Part shown: in pieces, positions 5,530 to 7,456 of the stretch | Numbering within the stretch: the first letter of the stretch is position 1 | Layout: each line of letters begins with the position of its first letter | NCBI GenBank assembly: GCA_002728175.1 | Contig: PBVH01000030.1 | Coordinates: 30,575-38,030 of the forward strand | Reading direction: 5' to 3' | Length of the DNA: 7,456 nucleotides | Source: Flavobacteriales bacterium | Lineage (GTDB): Bacteria > Bacteroidota > Bacteroidia > Flavobacteriales > BACL11 | Program-made: the position numbers and the translations under genes | Notes under the pieces: model-generated | The model's database searches: none | Told to the model about the DNA's origin: nothing | What the model saw: the letters and a program-made list of their open reading frames with translations, nothing else

Positions 5530-7203
5530 TTGAAAAAATTAAATATAATAGAATTAGATTCACAAGATTTTACTGAACTAACAAATCAAGTAAAAAATAT
5601 GATTTCTCAGAAAGATCCAATGAAGGTCTCTAAAGATATTGAGTTAATTAAATCTATATTCTATAAAAAATTTAACTACAAAAAATCAAGCAAAAGTATT
5701 TCTGAAAATGATTTAAAAGAAGAAATAAATTTTAAAAAAATTTTAAAAAAATATAAAAAAAATAAAGAGATTTTCAGAGAAAAAATAAACAATCAAGAAA
5801 AGAGAAATCTAAAAGAAAAAGAAAAAATCATAAGTGAAATAAGTCAATTAACTGAACAAAAAGAATTATTAAATAATACATTCTCAAAATTTAGATCTCT
5901 ACAAAAAAAATGGAATGATATTGGATTTGTTCCAATTGAATTTAAAACTGATATATGGCAATCCTATAATCATAATGTTGTTAAATTTTATGACTACATT
6001 AAACTCAATAAAGAATTAAGAGATATTGATTTTGACAAAAATTTCAAACTTAAAGAGCAAATTTGTCTAGATGCTGAGAAGTTAATTAATGAAACGTCAA
6101 TTAACAAAATGGATATGTCTTTGCAAGATCTACATATTAAATGGAAAAAAATTGGTCCTGTTAAAAAAGAATACAGAGACAAAATATGGAACAGATTTCA
6201 AAAAATTAGTAAAGATTTAAATAAAAAAAAGAATGATTTTTTTATAAAAAGAAAAAAAATTGATAATGAAAAAACTAAAGAAAAAAATGATATAAGCAAA
6301 AAAATAAAGTCTTTGGCAGATGAATCAAATTTAACTATTTCTGAATGGAAATCAAAAACATTAGAATGTGAAAAACTTACTAATAAATGGAAAAAAATAG
6401 GTAAGCTTGAAAAAAATAGTAATAAAAAAGTATGGGAAGAGTTTAAAAATTCTCTAGACTATTTTTATAAAAAAAAGAGAAATTTTTATGAAACCAAAAA
6501 AATAAAAGAAATTGCTTTAATAAATCGAAAAAAAGAAATTTGTCAAGAAGCAAAACAATTAAAATTATCAACTGAATGGGAAAAAAGTAGTAATAAATTA
6601 ATTAAATTACAAAAAGAATGGAAATCAATAGCTTACACGAAACAATCTAATCGTTTATGGCAAGATTTTAAAATTTCAACAGATTATTTTTTTAAAAAAA
6701 GAAATGAAACATTCAAGAATGCTAAACTAGAAGAGAAGAAGATAATAGAAGAAAAAAAGAAAACACTCATTAGAATTAAAAAATTACAGGTAAAAACAAA
6801 AAAAGAAAGTTTAAATATTTTGAAAAATTACATTAACAAATGGTATACCGATAAGAATATTATTTCAAATAAAAATTTAAACTCAAAATTTGATAATTTA
6901 ATAATAGCAAAATATATAGAAATAGGAATTGATTATCGTACTGCAGATATTGATATTTACACATTAAAAATAAAAAGTATTAAAAATAAAACTAAGTTAA
7001 TATCTGAAGAGAAAAATTATTTAGATTCAAGTTTAGATATTTTGAAAAAAAAACTCTTACAATATCAGAACAATATTGACTTTTTATCAAATAACACTCA
7101 AACAGAATCTTTGTATAAAGAAGTGGAGGATAAAATAAATTCCGTCAAACAGGATATTGACCACATCAATCATAAACAAAAAATATTGAACGATTCCAAA
7201 TGA
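5530..7203 (+). CDS. DUF349 repeat protein, lysine-rich and coiled-coil-like
   Basis: A 557-residue protein of the DUF349 family, whose function I do not know. It has no signal peptide or membrane segment and is probably cytosolic. By hand count about 120 residues (roughly 22%) are Lys, with long K/E-rich helical stretches. Four clear repeats carry a W-x-x-I-G/A core followed by a second Trp: W128/W143, W205/W220, W287/W302 and W364/W377, about 77-82 residues apart. A degenerate fifth unit surrounds W438. Residues about 470-557 form a separate coiled-coil-like tail. The start is TTG at 5530: family-like sequence (IELIKSIFYKKFN and the segment before it) extends upstream of the first ATG (residue 23), and an in-frame TAA at 5506 limits extension. 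Its A-rich codons make it the most AT-rich gene here, with many A-runs. Its stop overlaps the uvrB ATG. I saw no promoter in the 27-bp gap before it, so it is probably read from the comA promoter. Confidence 0.87.
   Translation: MKKLNIIELDSQDFTELTNQVKNMISQKDPMKVSKDIELIKSIFYKKFNYKKSSKSISENDLKEEINFKKILKKYKKNKEIFREKINNQEKRNLKEKEKIISEISQLTEQKELLNNTFSKFRSLQKKWNDIGFVPIEFKTDIWQSYNHNVVKFYDYIKLNKELRDIDFDKNFKLKEQICLDAEKLINETSINKMDMSLQDLHIKWKKIGPVKKEYRDKIWNRFQKISKDLNKKKNDFFIKRKKIDNEKTKEKNDISKKIKSLADESNLTISEWKSKTLECEKLTNKWKKIGKLEKNSNKKVWEEFKNSLDYFYKKKRNFYETKKIKEIALINRKKEICQEAKQLKLSTEWEKSSNKLIKLQKEWKSIAYTKQSNRLWQDFKISTDYFFKKRNETFKNAKLEEKKIIEEKKKTLIRIKKLQVKTKKESLNILKNYINKWYTDKNIISNKNLNSKFDNLIIAKYIEIGIDYRTADIDIYTLKIKSIKNKTKLISEEKNYLDSSLDILKKKLLQYQNNIDFLSNNTQTESLYKEVEDKINSVKQDIDHINHKQKILNDSK
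5812..6939 (+). repeat. Tandem DUF349 protein repeats (four clear, one degenerate)
   Basis: Within the DUF349 gene the protein repeats a unit of about 75-80 residues: a charged helix, a KWxxIG-type core, then about 15 residues on an IW/VW/LW followed by an aromatic-rich helix ending in KK(K)R. The first Trp codons start near 5911, 6142, 6388 and 6619; a weaker fifth is near 6841. The fourth unit is two residues shorter between its Trp pair (13 instead of 15) and has Ala in place of the core Gly. The units are alike in protein, not DNA, so this is an old duplication. Confidence 0.75.
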
Positions 7204-7456
7204 GTTTTGATTTAAACGCAAAATTTAAACCAGCAGGAGATCAACCTGAAGCAATTAAAAACTTATGTGATGGAATACATAATAATATTGACTATCAAAC
7301 TCTACTAGGTGTTACTGGATCAGGAAAAACTTTTACAATAGCTAATGTAATTAAAGAAATTAATCAGCCAACATTAATACTTAGTCATAATAAGACGCTA
7401 GCGGCTCAACTATTTAGTGAGTTTAAACAATTTTTTCCAAATAATGCTGTAGAATA
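7200..7456 (+). CDS. uvrB: UvrABC system protein B, N-terminal fragment (3' end outside window)
   Basis: UvrB is the damage-verifying, helicase-like ATPase of nucleotide excision repair; it receives DNA from UvrA and then recruits UvrC. The first 85 codons and part of codon 86 are visible out of the usual 660-680. Seen: the UvrB N-terminus FKPAGDQPEAI (9-19), Walker A GVTGSGKT (37-44), LSHNKTLAAQL (61-71) and the motif running into FFPNNAVEY at the window edge. The ATG at 7200 overlaps the DUF349 stop (ATGA) and gives the usual family start, MSFDL followed closely by FKPAGDQ. Translation is probably coupled to the upstream gene. I saw no separate promoter, though one inside the DUF349 coding region cannot be excluded. 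Confidence 0.96.
   Translation, partial: MSFDLNAKFKPAGDQPEAIKNLCDGIHNNIDYQTLLGVTGSGKTFTIANVIKEINQPTLILSHNKTLAAQLFSEFKQFFPNNAVE

Noticed and set aside
5994..6182. Small minus-strand reading frame inside the DUF349 gene
   Set aside because: It is antisense to the repeat region, and its composition simply mirrors the lysine-rich codons; nothing supports it as a gene.
1..7456. CRISPR array, tRNA/rRNA gene, insertion sequence or prophage
   Set aside because: Genes fill nearly the whole window, the largest gap is 66 bp, and I saw no direct-repeat array, cloverleaf, transposase or terminal inverted repeats.

Overview
The window is a compact, AT-rich stretch (about 25% GC over most genes and lower in the lysine-rich gene near the right end, by hand counts of sample lines) of a Bacteroidota genome, most likely a streamlined Flavobacteriales-type or marine lineage. 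Three things point there: the protein families and their sequence style (flavobacterial-type GlmM N-terminus, NhaC, ComA homologue, DUF349 protein), promoter-like sequences that fit the Bacteroidota TTG / TAnnTTTG pattern rather than TTGACA/TATAAT, and the absence of useful Shine-Dalgarno sequences.

Layout. (1) 1-489, plus strand: C-terminal third of an NhaC-type Na+/H+ antiporter, cut by the window edge. (2) 482-3018, minus strand: a two-gene unit, glmM then a class I (NifS/IscS-type) cysteine desulfurase, joined by an ATGA stop/start overlap. The desulfurase and nhaC converge and share an 8-bp palindrome, TTAATTAA, which supplies the last Asn codon and the stop codon to both. (3) 3019-3084: a 66-bp divergent promoter region, the only intergenic gap over 30 bp. 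(4) 3085-7456, plus strand: a tight run of five genes, comA-like, popT (DUF368), aroE, a DUF349 repeat protein and the start of uvrB, with spacings of 10, -4, 27 and -4 bp, so probably one operon. No stretch over 300 bases lacks a gene. I saw no RNA gene, mobile element, CRISPR array or convincing hairpin terminator.

How the genes fit together. GlmM (glucosamine-1-phosphate for peptidoglycan and LPS precursors) and PopT (return of the undecaprenyl phosphate carrier) both serve envelope synthesis and lie on either side of the shared promoter region. AroE feeds aromatic amino acid synthesis, UvrB works in nucleotide excision repair, and the cysteine desulfurase supplies sulfur. Two members have no clear role: the ComA homologue, in a lineage not known to make coenzyme M, and the DUF349 protein.

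Most of the window is housekeeping, and I see no new defence or mobile system. The points most worth a second look are the ComA homologue leading an envelope/repair operon, its apparently leaderless start, the lysine-rich DUF349 repeat protein with a TTG start, and the shared stop palindrome.
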